Positions 16,521-25,043 of a stretch of 64,000 nt of DNA are shown one piece after another. The notes below the pieces were generated by a model. It searched no databases, was not told the origin of the DNA, and saw only the letters and a list, made by a program, of their open reading frames with translations. Position 1 is the stretch's first letter. The number at the start of each line of letters is the position of its first letter. Position numbers and translations under genes: made by a program. Source of the DNA: Massilia sp. HP4 (GTDB taxonomy: Bacteria; Pseudomonadota; Gammaproteobacteria; Burkholderiales; Burkholderiaceae_D); contig NZ_STGG01000057.1 of the NCBI RefSeq assembly GCF_005222695.1, positions 1 through 64,000 of the forward strand, in the 5' to 3' direction.

Positions 16521-17639
16521 CTACAGCAACACCATATTGTCGCGATGGACCAGCTCCGGCCCCTCGACAAAGCCCAGGATGCGTTCGATCTCGGTCGACG
16601 AATGGCGCATGATGCGCCGCACCTCGCTGCTGGCATAGTTGGTCAGCCCGCGCGCCAGCGGCTTGCCGGCCTCGTCGACGCAGGTGATCACCTGGCCGCG
16701 CCCGAACTCGCCGTTCACGGCCAGCACGCCGATCGGCAGCAGCGACTTGCCCTCCCTGGTCAGCTTGGCGACCGCGCCGGCGTCGATCACGACTTCGCCC
16801 GTGGTGTGCAGGTGGTCGACCATCCACTGGCGGCGCGCCGTCAGGCGGCCGGTCGCAGCCAGCAATTGCGTGCCGATCGATTCGCCGCCGGCCAGGCGGG
16901 TGAGCACGTCCGGCTCGCGGCCCCAGGCGATCACGGTGTGGGCGCCGGAACGCGCCGCGCGCTTGGCGGCCAGCACCTTGGTCAGCATGCCGCCGCGCCC
17001 GATGCTGCTGCCGGCGCCGCCGGCCATCGCCTCCAGGGCGACGTCGCCGGCCTGGGCCTGCTCGATCAGCTGGGCGTTCGGGTCCTTGCGCGGGTCGGCC
17101 GAATACAGGCCCGGCTGGTCGGTCAGGATCACCAGCGCATCGGCCTCGATCAGGTTGGCGACCAGGGCGCCGAGCGTGTCGTTGTCGCCGAACTTGATCT
17201 CGTCGGTGACGACGGTATCGTTCTCGTTGATGATCGGGACCACGTCCAGGCGCAGCAAGGTGGTGAGGGTCGAGCGCGCGTTCAGGTAGCGCTCGCGGTC
17301 GGCCAGGTCGGCATGCGTCAGCAGTACCTGGGCGGTCTTGACGCCGTGCGCGGAAAAGCTGGTTTCATAGATTTGCGCCAGGCCCATCTGGCCGCAGGCG
17401 GCGCAAGCCTGCAGCTCGTGGATATCGGTCGGCCGTTTCGTGAAACCGAGACGCAGCATGCCCTCGGCGATGGCGCCCGAGCTGACCAGGACCACGTCCT
17501 TGCCGAGCGCACGCAGCGCGGCGATCTGGAAAGCCCAGCGGGCGATGGCGGTATGGTCCAGGCCCCGCCCCTCGTCGGTGACGAGGGAGGAGCCGACCTT
17601 GACGATGATGCGGGAGGCTTGTTGGAGTGCTGAGTTCAT
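16521..17639 (-). CDS. proB: Glutamate 5-kinase
   Basis: 372 residues. It phosphorylates glutamate, the first step of proline synthesis. The amino-acid kinase domain shows KVGSSLV at the start, SSGAIAEGMLRL and INENDTVVTDE. The C-terminal part (from about residue 280: TGEVVIDAGAVAKLTREGKSL cut to its beginning TGEVVIDAGA) is the PUA domain of the ProB type. The ATG overlaps the stop of the upstream membrane-protein gene by 4 bases, and the gene follows obgE in the same direction, the common obg-proB arrangement of betaproteobacteria. Confidence 0.97.
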   Translation of the reverse strand: MNSALQQASRIIVKVGSSLVTDEGRGLDHTAIARWAFQIAALRALGKDVVLVSSGAIAEGMLRLGFTKRPTDIHELQACAACGQMGLAQIYETSFSAHGVKTAQVLLTHADLADRERYLNARSTLTTLLRLDVVPIINENDTVVTDEIKFGDNDTLGALVANLIEADALVILTDQPGLYSADPRKDPNAQLIEQAQAGDVALEAMAGGAGSSIGRGGMLTKVLAAKRAARSGAHTVIAWGREPDVLTRLAGGESIGTQLLAATGRLTARRQWMVDHLHTTGEVVIDAGAVAKLTREGKSLLPIGVLAVNGEFGRGQVITCVDEAGKPLARGLTNYASSEVRRIMRHSSTEIERILGFVEGPELVHRDNMVLL

Positions 17640-18061
17640 GGCGACAGGAATTTACCCCGCGGTCGCAATGCGAGCAGGGCAAGTCCTGCCAGCAGTTCAA
17701 CCGCGCAGACGACTAATAATACCCCCGTGGGCAAGCCGATCGCGAATGCCGCGACGAGGCGGCCGGCCGGCTGGGCCAGGAGGAACAGGGCAGTAAGGTC
17801 GCCAAGGATGGGCTGGTCGCCCTGCCTGGCCGCCAACAGCGCCAACCCCGCGGTAGCGAGGCGGATGCCGACGTAGATGGCGTAGAACTGGCTGTAGCCG
17901 TTCACGCCAACGAGAAACAGGCCCATCGCCGACGCAATCAGGTCGGGATCGAGCATGGCCGCGAGTGCGGCCAGCGAACTGGCGGTCGCGACCAGCTGCA
18001 GCAGCTGGCCGCGCAGCCAGGCGCGGGTCCACATCGCGGTCGGTGCAGCGCTTGCGCTCAA
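17636..18061 (-). CDS. Small four-helix membrane protein between obgE and proB
   Basis: 141 residues, about four hydrophobic segments (LVATASSLAALAAML, IASAMGLFLVGVNGY, RLATAGLALLAA, TGVLLVVCAVELLAGLALLAL). The layout resembles DUF4345-type proteins, but this is only a shape match. The gene starts 3 bp after the obgE stop and overlaps proB by ATGA, so it belongs to the same transcript. No function is known to me. Confidence 0.65.
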   Translation of the reverse strand: MSASAAPTAMWTRAWLRGQLLQLVATASSLAALAAMLDPDLIASAMGLFLVGVNGYSQFYAIYVGIRLATAGLALLAARQGDQPILGDLTALFLLAQPAGRLVAAFAIGLPTGVLLVVCAVELLAGLALLALRPRGKFLSP

Positions 18062-18063
18062 GT

Positions 18064-19176
18064 TCAGTCTTCGATGATCTTGAAGCGTGGATCGTCAGGA
18101 TCGATCGACGAAATGCCGCGCGCTTCCTCGGTCATCGAGGTTTCTTCGGCGCGCTGCTCGGAATGGCGCTTTTCTTCGAGGTGCAGGTAGATCGCGTTGA
18201 TCAGGTCCTGGCAGCCTTCGCGGTTCAGGGCCGAAATCTCGAACACGGGGCCTTTCCAGGCGAGGCGCTTGATGACGTCCTTGACGCGCTTCTTGCGCTC
18301 GGCGTCGTCGAGCACGTCGAGCTTGTTCAGCACCAGCCAGCGCGGCTTGTTGAGCAACTCTTCGTCGTACTTTTCAAGTTCCTTGATCAGCGCCTTGGCT
18401 TCCTTGACCGGATCGACTTTTTCGTCGAACGACGACAGGTCGACAATGTGCAGCAAGAGGCCGGTACGCGCCAGGTGGCGCAGGAACTGGTGGCCAAGGC
18501 CGGCGCCTTCGGAGGCGCCTTCGATCAGGCCGGGAATGTCGGCAATGACGAAGCTCTTCTCGTGCGACACGCGCACCACGCCCAGGTTCGGGTGCAGGGT
18601 AGTAAACGGGTAGTCGGCGATCTTCGGCTTGGCGTTCGACACGGCCGTGATGAAGGTCGACTTGCCGGCGTTCGGCATGCCCAACAGGCCCACGTCGGCC
18701 AGCACCTTCAGCTCGAGGCGCAGGGTACGGCGTTCGCCTTCCTTGCCCTCGGTCTTCTGGCGCGGAGCACGATTGGTCGAGGTTTTAAAATGGATATTGC
18801 CCCAACCGCCCTCGCCGCCCTTGGCCAGCAGTTCACTCTGGCCGTGTTCGGTCAGGTCGGCAATGATCTCGCCGTTGAGGTCGTCGATGATCAGCGTGCC
18901 GACCGGCATGCGGATCGTGATGTCTTCGGCGCCCTTGCCGTAGCAATCCGAGCCGCGGCCCGGTTCGCCATGCTTGCCGGTGTGGACTTTCGAGTAACGG
19001 AAGTCGACCAGGGTATTCACATTGCGGTCGGCAACCACGTAGATCGAGCTGCCCTTGCCGCCGTCGCCGCCGTCCGGACCGCCGAATGGGCGGAACTTCT
19101 CGCGACGGAACGAGGCGCACCCGTTGCCGCCGTCGCCAGCGATGACTTCAATTCTTGCTTCGTCAATAAACTTCAT
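18064..19176 (-). CDS. obgE: GTPase ObgE/CgtA
   Basis: 370 residues. The glycine-rich Obg domain fills the first ~158 residues (GGDGGKGS, KGGEGGWGN). The GTPase domain follows, with P-loop GMPNAGKST, G2/G3 DIPGLIEGAS and NKLD. A charged C-terminal tail (DPDDPRFKIIED) is typical. It acts in 50S ribosome assembly and stress responses. The gene lies downstream of rplU-rpmA in the universally common order. Confidence 0.97.
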   Translation of the reverse strand: MKFIDEARIEVIAGDGGNGCASFRREKFRPFGGPDGGDGGKGSSIYVVADRNVNTLVDFRYSKVHTGKHGEPGRGSDCYGKGAEDITIRMPVGTLIIDDLNGEIIADLTEHGQSELLAKGGEGGWGNIHFKTSTNRAPRQKTEGKEGERRTLRLELKVLADVGLLGMPNAGKSTFITAVSNAKPKIADYPFTTLHPNLGVVRVSHEKSFVIADIPGLIEGASEGAGLGHQFLRHLARTGLLLHIVDLSSFDEKVDPVKEAKALIKELEKYDEELLNKPRWLVLNKLDVLDDAERKKRVKDVIKRLAWKGPVFEISALNREGCQDLINAIYLHLEEKRHSEQRAEETSMTEEARGISSIDPDDPRFKIIED

Positions 19177-19246
19177 GATTGTGACCGCTAAAAAACTAAA
19201 AAGGCCCTACCGTGGGCAGAGCCTTTCGATGGAAGGCTTGCGCCTT

Positions 19247-19272
19247 GCAAAGAAGCGCCGCTGGTGCGGCGC
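19247..19272 (-). terminator. Hairpin after rpmA
   Basis: A 7-bp perfect stem GCGCCGC / GCGGCGC (19255-19272) directly follows the rpmA stop. On the minus strand it runs into TTCTTTGC. The weak T-tract suggests a partial terminator that lowers obgE expression relative to the ribosomal proteins. Confidence 0.5.
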
Positions 19273-19282
19273 AGATGCGTTA

Positions 19283-19555
19283 TTACGCTGCGACTGCTTC
19301 GTTGGCAACGACGGTCACGAATTGCTTCGAGCCCACGCCTTGCTTGACGAACTTGACGGTACCGTCGACCAGCGCGAACAGGGTGTGATCCTTGCCCGTG
19401 CCGACGTTGCTGCCAGCGCGCACTGGGGTGCCACGTTGACGGATGATGATGCCGCCGGCATTGATTGCCTGGCCGCCGTAGACTTTCACGCCGAGGCGCT
19501 TGCTTTCTGAGTCACGGCCGTTGCGGGTAGTACCGCCGCCTTTTTTGTGTGCCAT
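19283..19555 (-). CDS. rpmA: 50S ribosomal protein L27
   Basis: 90 residues starting MAHKKGGGTTRNGRDSESKR, the canonical L27 opening; the conserved VKVYGGQAINAGGIIIRQRG follows. L27's N-terminus reaches the peptidyl-transferase centre. It is cotranscribed with rplU, 42 bp downstream. No N-terminal cleavable extension (as in Firmicutes) is present. Confidence 0.98.
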   Translation of the reverse strand: MAHKKGGGTTRNGRDSESKRLGVKVYGGQAINAGGIIIRQRGTPVRAGSNVGTGKDHTLFALVDGTVKFVKQGVGSKQFVTVVANEAVAA

Positions 19556-19597
19556 TTGTTTACTCCTTGATGACTATGCTGGGAACCGGAACGGCGA

Positions 19598-19909
19598 TTA
19601 GCCGTTGATCGTAACGATCTGGATTTCGGTGAAGTTCTGGCGATGGCCCTGACGCTTCTGGTAGTGCTTACGACGGCGCATCTTGAAGATACGGACCTTG
19701 TCGTGACGACCATGCGAAACCACTTTCACCAGCACCGTTGCACCTTCGACCAGTGGAGCACCAAACTTGATGCTTTCGCCTTCGCCGACGGCGAGGACCT
19801 GATCGATCGTGAGTTCGGAACCAATGTCTGCCGGTATCTGTTCTACTTTAAGTTTTTCACCAGCGACAACTTTGTATTGCTTGCCACCGGTTTTTATGAC
19901 CGCGTACAT
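19598..19909 (-). CDS. rplU: 50S ribosomal protein L21
   Basis: 103 residues. The start ATG at 19907-19909 gives the standard MYAVIKTGGKQYKV; an in-frame ATG 18 bases earlier is not conserved in the family. The C-terminal KMRRRKHYQKRQGHRQ is the RNA-binding L21 signature. First gene of the rplU-rpmA-(obgE) transcript. Confidence 0.98.
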   Translation of the reverse strand: MYAVIKTGGKQYKVVAGEKLKVEQIPADIGSELTIDQVLAVGEGESIKFGAPLVEGATVLVKVVSHGRHDKVRIFKMRRRKHYQKRQGHRQNFTEIQIVTING

Positions 19910-20000
19910 GATTTGAAACCCCATCAAATGTTAAAAGAATCCGCCAGCAACAGAGCCTCGCGCAAGAGCGCTGGACTATTTGTAAGCCGGGGAACAGGGG

Positions 20001-20029
20001 ATTATACATAAATTGCCGTGGTGCGTCAA
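20001..20029 (-). promoter_or_regulatory. Promoter of rplU-rpmA
   Basis: On the minus strand TTGACG (20029-20024) and a perfect TATAAT (20006-20001) are separated by 17 bp, a near-consensus sigma-70 promoter. The leader to rplU is about 85 bases, long enough for autoregulatory structure. Confidence 0.8.
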
Positions 20030-20144
20030 AAGCGACCAATGATCTCTTGCGTACGTGGCAGGACGCCAACGCCACGCGGGCGTTTGCAGCGCTCTCACCC
20101 GTGAGCGCTACTCTGCCGGCAGCACGGAGTTCCCTTGCATACCG

Positions 20145-20150
20145 TATAAT
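20145..20150 (+). promoter_or_regulatory. -10 box upstream of ispB
   Basis: A perfect TATAAT stands 43 bp before the proposed ispB start, in the region divergent from rplU. No clear -35 sits at the right distance. Confidence 0.45.
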
Positions 20151-20192
20151 CGCGGCACTCTTATAGTTAACCCACGTCTTCGCAGGTCAGCC

Positions 20193-21182
20193 TTGTCAGC
20201 CGCCACTCAACACGCCCAACAGAACACCATCGTCCAATCGATCGCCCCTGACATGGAGGCCGTCAATACGGTGATCCGCCAGCGGCTGCATTCCGACGTC
20301 ACCCTGGTGAACCAGATCGCCGAGTACATCATCAGCGCCGGCGGCAAGCGTATCCGTCCGGTACTGGTGCTGCTGCTGGCCAATGCCTACGGCTACCGCG
20401 GCACGGCCCACCATGAGCTGGCCGCCGTGGTCGAGTTCATCCACACCGCGACCCTGCTGCACGACGACGTGGTCGACGAATCCTCGATGCGCCGCGGCCG
20501 CCAGACCGCCAACGCCCTGTTCGGCAATGCCGCCTCGGTGCTGGTGGGCGACTTCCTGTACTCGCGCTCGTTCCAGATGATGGTCGGCCTGGACAATATG
20601 CGCGTGATGCAGATCCTGTCCGACGCCACCAACGTGATTGCCGAAGGCGAAGTGCTGCAACTGCTGAACATGCACGACCCGGACGTGACCGAGGCGGCCT
20701 ACCTGCTGGTGATCCGCTCCAAGACCGCCAAGCTGTTCGAAGCGGCGGCCGAGCTCGGCGCACTGGTGGCCGGCGCCAACGACGCGCAGATCGCCGCGGC
20801 CGGCGAATACGGCCGCTCGCTGGGCACCGCCTTCCAGCTGATCGACGACGTGCTCGACTACGCGGGCGACGCCGCCGAGATCGGCAAGAACCTGGGCGAC
20901 GACCTGCGCGAAGGCAAACCTACCCTGCCGCTGATCTGGCTGATGGAACACGGCACGCCGCAGCAGCGCGAGCTGGTGCGCAACTGCATCGAACAAGGTG
21001 ACGAGCAGCAATTCGACGCCGTGCTGGCGGCGGTGACGTCGAGCGGCGCACTGGATTACACCCGCAAACAGGCCGAAGAAGCAGCCCGCCGCGCCTCGAA
21101 TGCGATCGCCGATTTGCCTGACAGCGTCTATAAGGACAGCCTGCTCCAGCTCAGCCGTTTCGCTGTTGACAGGAACCATTAA
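20193..21182 (+). CDS. ispB: Octaprenyl diphosphate synthase (polyprenyl synthetase)
   Basis: 329 residues from the TTG start chosen at 20193 (protein begins SAATQHAQQN after the initiator; AGG lies about ten bases upstream). The first aspartate-rich motif is LLHDDVVDESSMRRG and the second LIDDVLDYAGD, both needed for Mg-diphosphate binding. It extends farnesyl diphosphate with isopentenyl units to make the ubiquinone side chain. The next ATG (MEAVN) is a possible shorter start. The gene is divergent from rplU, the usual arrangement in proteobacteria. Confidence 0.92.
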   Translation: MSAATQHAQQNTIVQSIAPDMEAVNTVIRQRLHSDVTLVNQIAEYIISAGGKRIRPVLVLLLANAYGYRGTAHHELAAVVEFIHTATLLHDDVVDESSMRRGRQTANALFGNAASVLVGDFLYSRSFQMMVGLDNMRVMQILSDATNVIAEGEVLQLLNMHDPDVTEAAYLLVIRSKTAKLFEAAAELGALVAGANDAQIAAAGEYGRSLGTAFQLIDDVLDYAGDAAEIGKNLGDDLREGKPTLPLIWLMEHGTPQQRELVRNCIEQGDEQQFDAVLAAVTSSGALDYTRKQAEEAARRASNAIADLPDSVYKDSLLQLSRFAVDRNH

Positions 21183-21233
21183 GGGAAATTATATTTACGG
21201 TCACGGGGTGGCCGTATTGACATCCCGAACCGT

Positions 21234-21310
21234 CGGGGTGTAGCTTAGCCCGGTAGAGCGCTACGTTCGGGACGTAGAGGCCGGAGGTTCGAATCCTCTC
21301 ACCCCGACCA
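21234..21310 (+). tRNA. tRNA-Pro (anticodon CGG)
   Basis: 77 nt with encoded CCA. Acceptor stem CGGGGTG/CACCCCG, D arm GCTTAGCCCGGTAGAGC, anticodon stem CTACG/CGTAG around loop TTCGGGA (CGG at 21268-21270), and T arm GGAGG-TTCGAAT-CCTCT. All stems pair fully. The gene marks the left border of the accessory region. Confidence 0.97.
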
Positions 21311-21799
21311 GTATTCATGAAGCCAGACCGGGCATCACGGTCGCACGCCCTGCGACGCGACGCCCAAGTGTTCAGCACACGGCGCAGGACGCGACTCAGG
21401 GTGGGGATCGGGTCCGCCAGCTTGGCCAAACGCTCGATAAACCGCCAACCCGCCCGAACTGCTATCACCGCTATCAAAGACGTGAGCAAATGTACTCAGC
21501 GTCCTCTTCCTGCCCCGAACCGTCTTATTGACCGCGTTCGTACCTAACAGGCGTAACTTTCCCGCCTGCCGTTAGCAACACACTAGCGACAGTGCCTGGC
21601 GTTGCCGCCAGACTCGCTACGGGTAGCGCCGATCGCACCTCGACGCCGTCGGTGGCGAACCGTATCTCATGCCAGTGTGCAGTAATGAGATATCCCGTTC
21701 ACTTCCTCATCTGCTGTGCTTGGTTTTCGCGACATAGATGAGCACTTCAATCGTGCTTCGCTTTACCCGCTTACGTACCATCAGACACTCAAGCCGCAA
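21311..21799. other. Gap after tRNA-Pro, nothing recognised
   Basis: 489 bp between the tRNA and the MarR-like gene. Open frames here are short and lack ribosome sites. A frame reading through the tRNA antisense is an artefact. Base composition falls from high GC next to the tRNA to mixed composition near 21700. I found no second copy of the tRNA 3' end here. Confidence 0.5.
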
Positions 21800-22159
21800 C
21801 TAGAGCTCCGCTCCTTCAGTGGCTTTAAGCATGCAGTTCGACAACTTGTCGAAATAAAGAAGCGCAGCTTGAGTCAGCTCTATCTGTTTGCGCCGCGCAT
21901 CCTCGGTATCCGCAAGCATAATCCACCCCTTCTCTCTCATGGATTTAAGGCGAGTGTGGATGGTTGCGGGGGCGCCAAGCTCGTTTTTCCCCATCATGTC
22001 TCGGACCGATAGACGCTGCTCGTCCTGTCCCGCTTTGGCGACGAGGGCGAGTATACGTTCTTCCAAGGGGTCCAACGGCGGCAGGGATGGCAAGCCGCGC
22101 AGCGCCTCCGCAAGTTGCAAAAAGCGCAAGTAGATGTCAGCGAGGCGTGTCTTTTTCAT
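21800..22159 (-). CDS. MarR-like winged-helix regulator
   Basis: 119 residues. The middle shows a winged-helix pattern: a first helix (DPLEERILALVAKAG), turn and recognition helix (LSVRDMMGKNELGAPATIHTRLKSMREKGWI), and a wing with DTEDARRKQIELT, much as in MarR proteins. The start at 22159 has a poor ribosome site. It is divergently transcribed from a membrane-protein gene, with 111 bp between them containing inverted repeats, so it probably controls that gene and itself. The codon choice is less GC-rich than the core genes around it, suggesting acquired DNA. The ligand is unknown. Confidence 0.7.
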   Translation of the reverse strand: MKKTRLADIYLRFLQLAEALRGLPSLPPLDPLEERILALVAKAGQDEQRLSVRDMMGKNELGAPATIHTRLKSMREKGWIMLADTEDARRKQIELTQAALLYFDKLSNCMLKATEGAEL

Positions 22160-22219
22160 ACCAGAACAGGACGACTAGTTGCAAATATCTATAGAAAGAA
22201 GTTAAGCTGCTTCAACCTT

Positions 22220-22254
22220 ATGTAGTTCGCTACAAAAGTTAAAACATTCTACAT
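22220..22254. promoter_or_regulatory. Candidate operator between MarR-like and membrane genes
   Basis: A short palindrome TGTAG-TTCG-CTACA (22221-22234) is followed by a third half-site CTACAT (22249-22254), which is inverted relative to ATGTAG at 22220. The sites lie in the middle of the divergent promoter region, where a MarR-type dimer would bind. This is pattern evidence only. Confidence 0.45.
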
Positions 22255-22270
22255 CAATTCAAGGCAGACC

Positions 22271-22843
22271 ATGAGCCAACTGCGGCTGAACCTCTTGATG
22301 GTCACAGCAACCATAATCATGTTTGTTGTCACACTGGCAATTAATGAATTACTATTCACCAAATTGGAGTTAACCGCAGGTATCAACTGGATCTACTTGC
22401 CTGCTGGTATTCGACTACTTTGTACGCTTTTGTTTGCTGAAGCTGGAGCAATCGGATTGCTGTTAGTTTCGTGGAGCGTTTGCTTCTTCTATTTTTTCCC
22501 CAATGACCCCGTCCGCTCGTTCGCCGGCGGAATTATTGCCAGTGCTGCACCTTACTTAGTCTACCTGGCTGCGAAAAAATACTTCGGGCTGAGCACAACT
22601 CTCAGCAATTTATCGCCAGTGAGGCTGCTTCAATGTGCGGCCACATTCTCACTGGCTAGCCCGTTCCTTCATCACCTTTGGTTCGCAATTTATGAAAATA
22701 AGCCACGTTTGGCTGAAAGCTTTCTTGTCATGGTTATCGGCGACTTCTGTGGATCGATAATAGTTCTGTATATAGCGAAATTCGTCCTTACTCAAATTCC
22801 TCGTCATACTCATCAACCGCGTCGTGAGGCTGCTGATTCCTGA
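22271..22843 (+). CDS. Stand-alone MASE1-like integral membrane protein
   Basis: 190 residues and about five or six transmembrane helices. The segment INWIYLPAGIRLLCTLLF near residue 40 is the kind of motif seen at the start of MASE1 sensory domains, which are usually fused to histidine kinases or GGDEF domains. Here no output domain follows; the protein ends with a short basic tail (RHTHQPRREAADS). AAGGCAG precedes the ATG. Its divergent partner is a MarR-like regulator. It may be a membrane sensor acting through another protein, or a transporter; unknown. Confidence 0.65.
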   Translation: MSQLRLNLLMVTATIIMFVVTLAINELLFTKLELTAGINWIYLPAGIRLLCTLLFAEAGAIGLLLVSWSVCFFYFFPNDPVRSFAGGIIASAAPYLVYLAAKKYFGLSTTLSNLSPVRLLQCAATFSLASPFLHHLWFAIYENKPRLAESFLVMVIGDFCGSIIVLYIAKFVLTQIPRHTHQPRREAADS

Positions 22844-22995
22844 TCTGCCTGGTCTGATTCATCGAAAATAATGCCCCTTCAAATAGCAGCCGGTAGCCGA
22901 AGCGATTGAGACTGGCCAGAGATGAGCAAGTATAAATTTCTACGCTGCTGCCTCGAAGCAGATCGCGGAACGATCCATGTACCGCGATTCTTTTA

Positions 22996-23403
22996 CTACG
23001 GAGTATTAATTTTTCTGTACGCAATATTTGCCTCAAAAATCCGCGTTGCAAGCTTAATCCCACCACGCATTTTCTCTAGGCAATAATCACCCTCGCCGTC
23101 ATACGCTGCACGCCGGATAGCTTCAAGCATTGGCAGGGTGCGCTGGACCATGAGAACCGAAATTTCTTGTCGATCCTGGTGACGAATATCGTATCCCATT
23201 TCGCGGTGCGACTCCATGCGATACATCCTGCCATTTAGTCTGGAAAGCTCCTCCTCGAGCCGGTTAGCAGCATACACGCAGGCTTGCTTTCCTTCTTGGG
23301 AGATGTTGGGGGAGCCATCCCGGACACTGGGAACAATGGGAATCTGTTGTGAGAATGCTTGTGTACAGATGCACATTATCAAAAGGGCGACCGTTACTCT
23401 CAT
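22996..23403 (-). CDS. Hypothetical secreted protein
   Basis: 135 residues. The start at 23403 is fixed by a strong GGAGGAAT site and gives a clear signal peptide (MRVTVALLIMCICTQAFSQQ). The mature part is polar, with two cysteines (QACVY and DYCLEKM) and a helix-rich look. I do not recognise the family. The A/T-rich codon usage matches the accessory region. Confidence 0.55.
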   Translation of the reverse strand: MRVTVALLIMCICTQAFSQQIPIVPSVRDGSPNISQEGKQACVYAANRLEEELSRLNGRMYRMESHREMGYDIRHQDRQEISVLMVQRTLPMLEAIRRAAYDGEGDYCLEKMRGGIKLATRIFEANIAYRKINTP

Positions 23404-23497
23404 TATTCCTCCGTCTGTAATGTTCAAGCAAGGCATCTTGCTCCAATTTCATGGATCCTTCGCATATCGCCGTCGACCGCGACTTACCTTAGTTGGC

Positions 23498-24649
23498 TTA
23501 GTCAGGAACCCAACACTGGTGCTTGGTGAAGTCACCGACGCCCAATTCCGAATCGGAACTGAACATGCCACCCACTTTGTAGAGACGAACCTCTTCGCTG
23601 CCACCAGCCGGCATGACGATCTTGGTTTCGCCACTGGACGAATATGGTTTTGCAATGAGATTATCGTAATAATAGGCATTATATGCCCTCCCCTCCATCT
23701 GGTAATTCCCGTGTTTTATCGCGTCTGCGTATTCCTCATCGGTCCGCTCACGATCGTTTATGATCACGCATGCCAGCTTCAGTTTTTTCACAAATAGCTC
23801 GCGCGCAGATCGATTGGTAAGTGTCGCTGTTGCTTTATAATCACCATAGTGATCGGATTTTTTACTACTCAGGCTGATATGTATTGGAAGGTCGGCGTCA
23901 AACTCCGCATATTTCACATCAGTCAACTCGCACCTGGTCAAACCATTATCGACATCGTCCCTGCTACCATTGAATTTAAAATCGGGGCGATACTTCCTGG
24001 ATTCCCCTGGAAGAATTGGCACATCAATATATGAATCAGTAAAGGCCAAATTTTCTTTACTTGTACCAGCAGTTTTCTTATTTACGAAATAGGCAGTGCA
24101 ATTGCTTGTCACTGCGAGGACGATGCGCGATGTATCGTTCTTGAAGTAATCACCTGACCACGATAATTTTTCCGGGCTAGCTTTCTTCACTGGCTGCACC
24201 GCCGAAGAAGCTAAATTTCGAGCAGCCATTGCAGGGTCGACCAGCGTAGGCGCTGCCGCTCTAACAGCAGGCGTGGCATTTCCATTCACTGGCTTGGAAA
24301 CAGTTTCAAGTCCCGTTGCCTGCTTTTCCTCAGAAATATCTCTCTCCTCACTGATAAAGACGGCCATGGAGAAAATCAAGGACGGGAACAGCGCGATTGC
24401 GATAAGTATCCTGGGGAGATTTTTCGTAAGTCCAAAATATTGATCCAGAAAAGCGGGAAAGCAAATCACTCCTGCAATCGCTAGAATAATGACGTAGCCG
24501 ATCCAGGGCGCATGCCCTATCGCCGCGCCAAATACAATGATCAAGAATGCCGGCACAAGTAGGAATGCTACAAAACGCAGCGTCGTTCCAATCCAGGCCG
24601 ATCTGCGACTATTATTGCGAATTTCCGATGTCAAAATCTTACCTCTCAT
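23498..24649 (-). CDS. Hypothetical membrane-anchored protein
   Basis: 383 residues. Three hydrophobic segments lie in the first 100 residues (FVAFLLVPAFLIIVFGAAIG, IGYVIILAIAGVICFPAFL, ILIAIALFPSLIFSMAVFI). They are followed by a linker rich in Ala/Pro/Thr and a polar C-terminal domain of mixed beta pattern (KLSWSGDYFKNDTSRIVLAV, ... HISLSSKKSDHYGDYKATA). The topology suggests an extracytoplasmic C-terminal domain. No family is recognised. GC content is visibly lower than in the core genes. The element remnant 24664-24736 begins just upstream of its start. Confidence 0.6.
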   Translation of the reverse strand: MRGKILTSEIRNNSRRSAWIGTTLRFVAFLLVPAFLIIVFGAAIGHAPWIGYVIILAIAGVICFPAFLDQYFGLTKNLPRILIAIALFPSLIFSMAVFISEERDISEEKQATGLETVSKPVNGNATPAVRAAAPTLVDPAMAARNLASSAVQPVKKASPEKLSWSGDYFKNDTSRIVLAVTSNCTAYFVNKKTAGTSKENLAFTDSYIDVPILPGESRKYRPDFKFNGSRDDVDNGLTRCELTDVKYAEFDADLPIHISLSSKKSDHYGDYKATATLTNRSARELFVKKLKLACVIINDRERTDEEYADAIKHGNYQMEGRAYNAYYYDNLIAKPYSSSGETKIVMPAGGSEEVRLYKVGGMFSSDSELGVGDFTKHQCWVPD

Positions 24650-24663
24650 AATGACTAACTTGA

Positions 24664-24736
24664 CCCGTATTTGCGACGCAGTATCGGGGCAGCTCGCGCC
24701 GCATCGATTTAACGAATCGTCAATTCAGGACATTAG
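24664..24736. repeat. Right half of the inverted-repeat element (MITE) seen at 53639-53801
   Basis: From ATTTGCGACGCAG to CAATTCAGGACATTAG this matches the right half of the intact element with several substitutions. The left terminal repeat is missing. The remnant abuts a transposase fragment on its right. Confidence 0.7.
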
Positions 24737-24835
24737 TGTTCGATGGTGAAGCTGGTCATGTTCATCTACTGGTGAACGCTTGCAAGGTTTCTGTTTCCAA
24801 TCTGGTCGGCAGTATGAAGACGTGTCAGTCAGATC
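24737..24835 (+). pseudogene. IS200/IS605-type TnpA remnant
   Basis: About 33 codons reading VFDGEAGHVHLLVNACKV and SVSNLVGSMK. FxGExDHVHLLV followed by KVSxSxLVxSLK is the core of Y1 (HUH) transposases, with the two histidines of the HUH motif retained. The N-terminus, the catalytic tyrosine region and the rest are gone, and the left side is cut off by the MITE half. Non-functional. Confidence 0.65.
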
Positions 24836-25043
24836 ATGCAAAAGTAGAATTATGCGAGTATCGGCACGAAACTCGGGGGAGCGCGCTAGAGTCGCCACCC
24901 ATCATGGGTAGCTGCGGCTGCAAACCCATCGCATATCCACCAGTACATCCCAATAGCAGCGACCCGCGCTAGAACAAGAACAGTGTCAGCCGGCCGCGCT
25001 CTTGACCCCGCCGTGAACGGCGAGGTTGCGCGCAACCGATCAA

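Noticed and set aside
21151..21489. Minus-strand frame through the tRNA containing ERIRTSGLYVPNVAL
   Set aside because: This peptide is the well-known false translation of the antisense of a tRNA-Pro gene.
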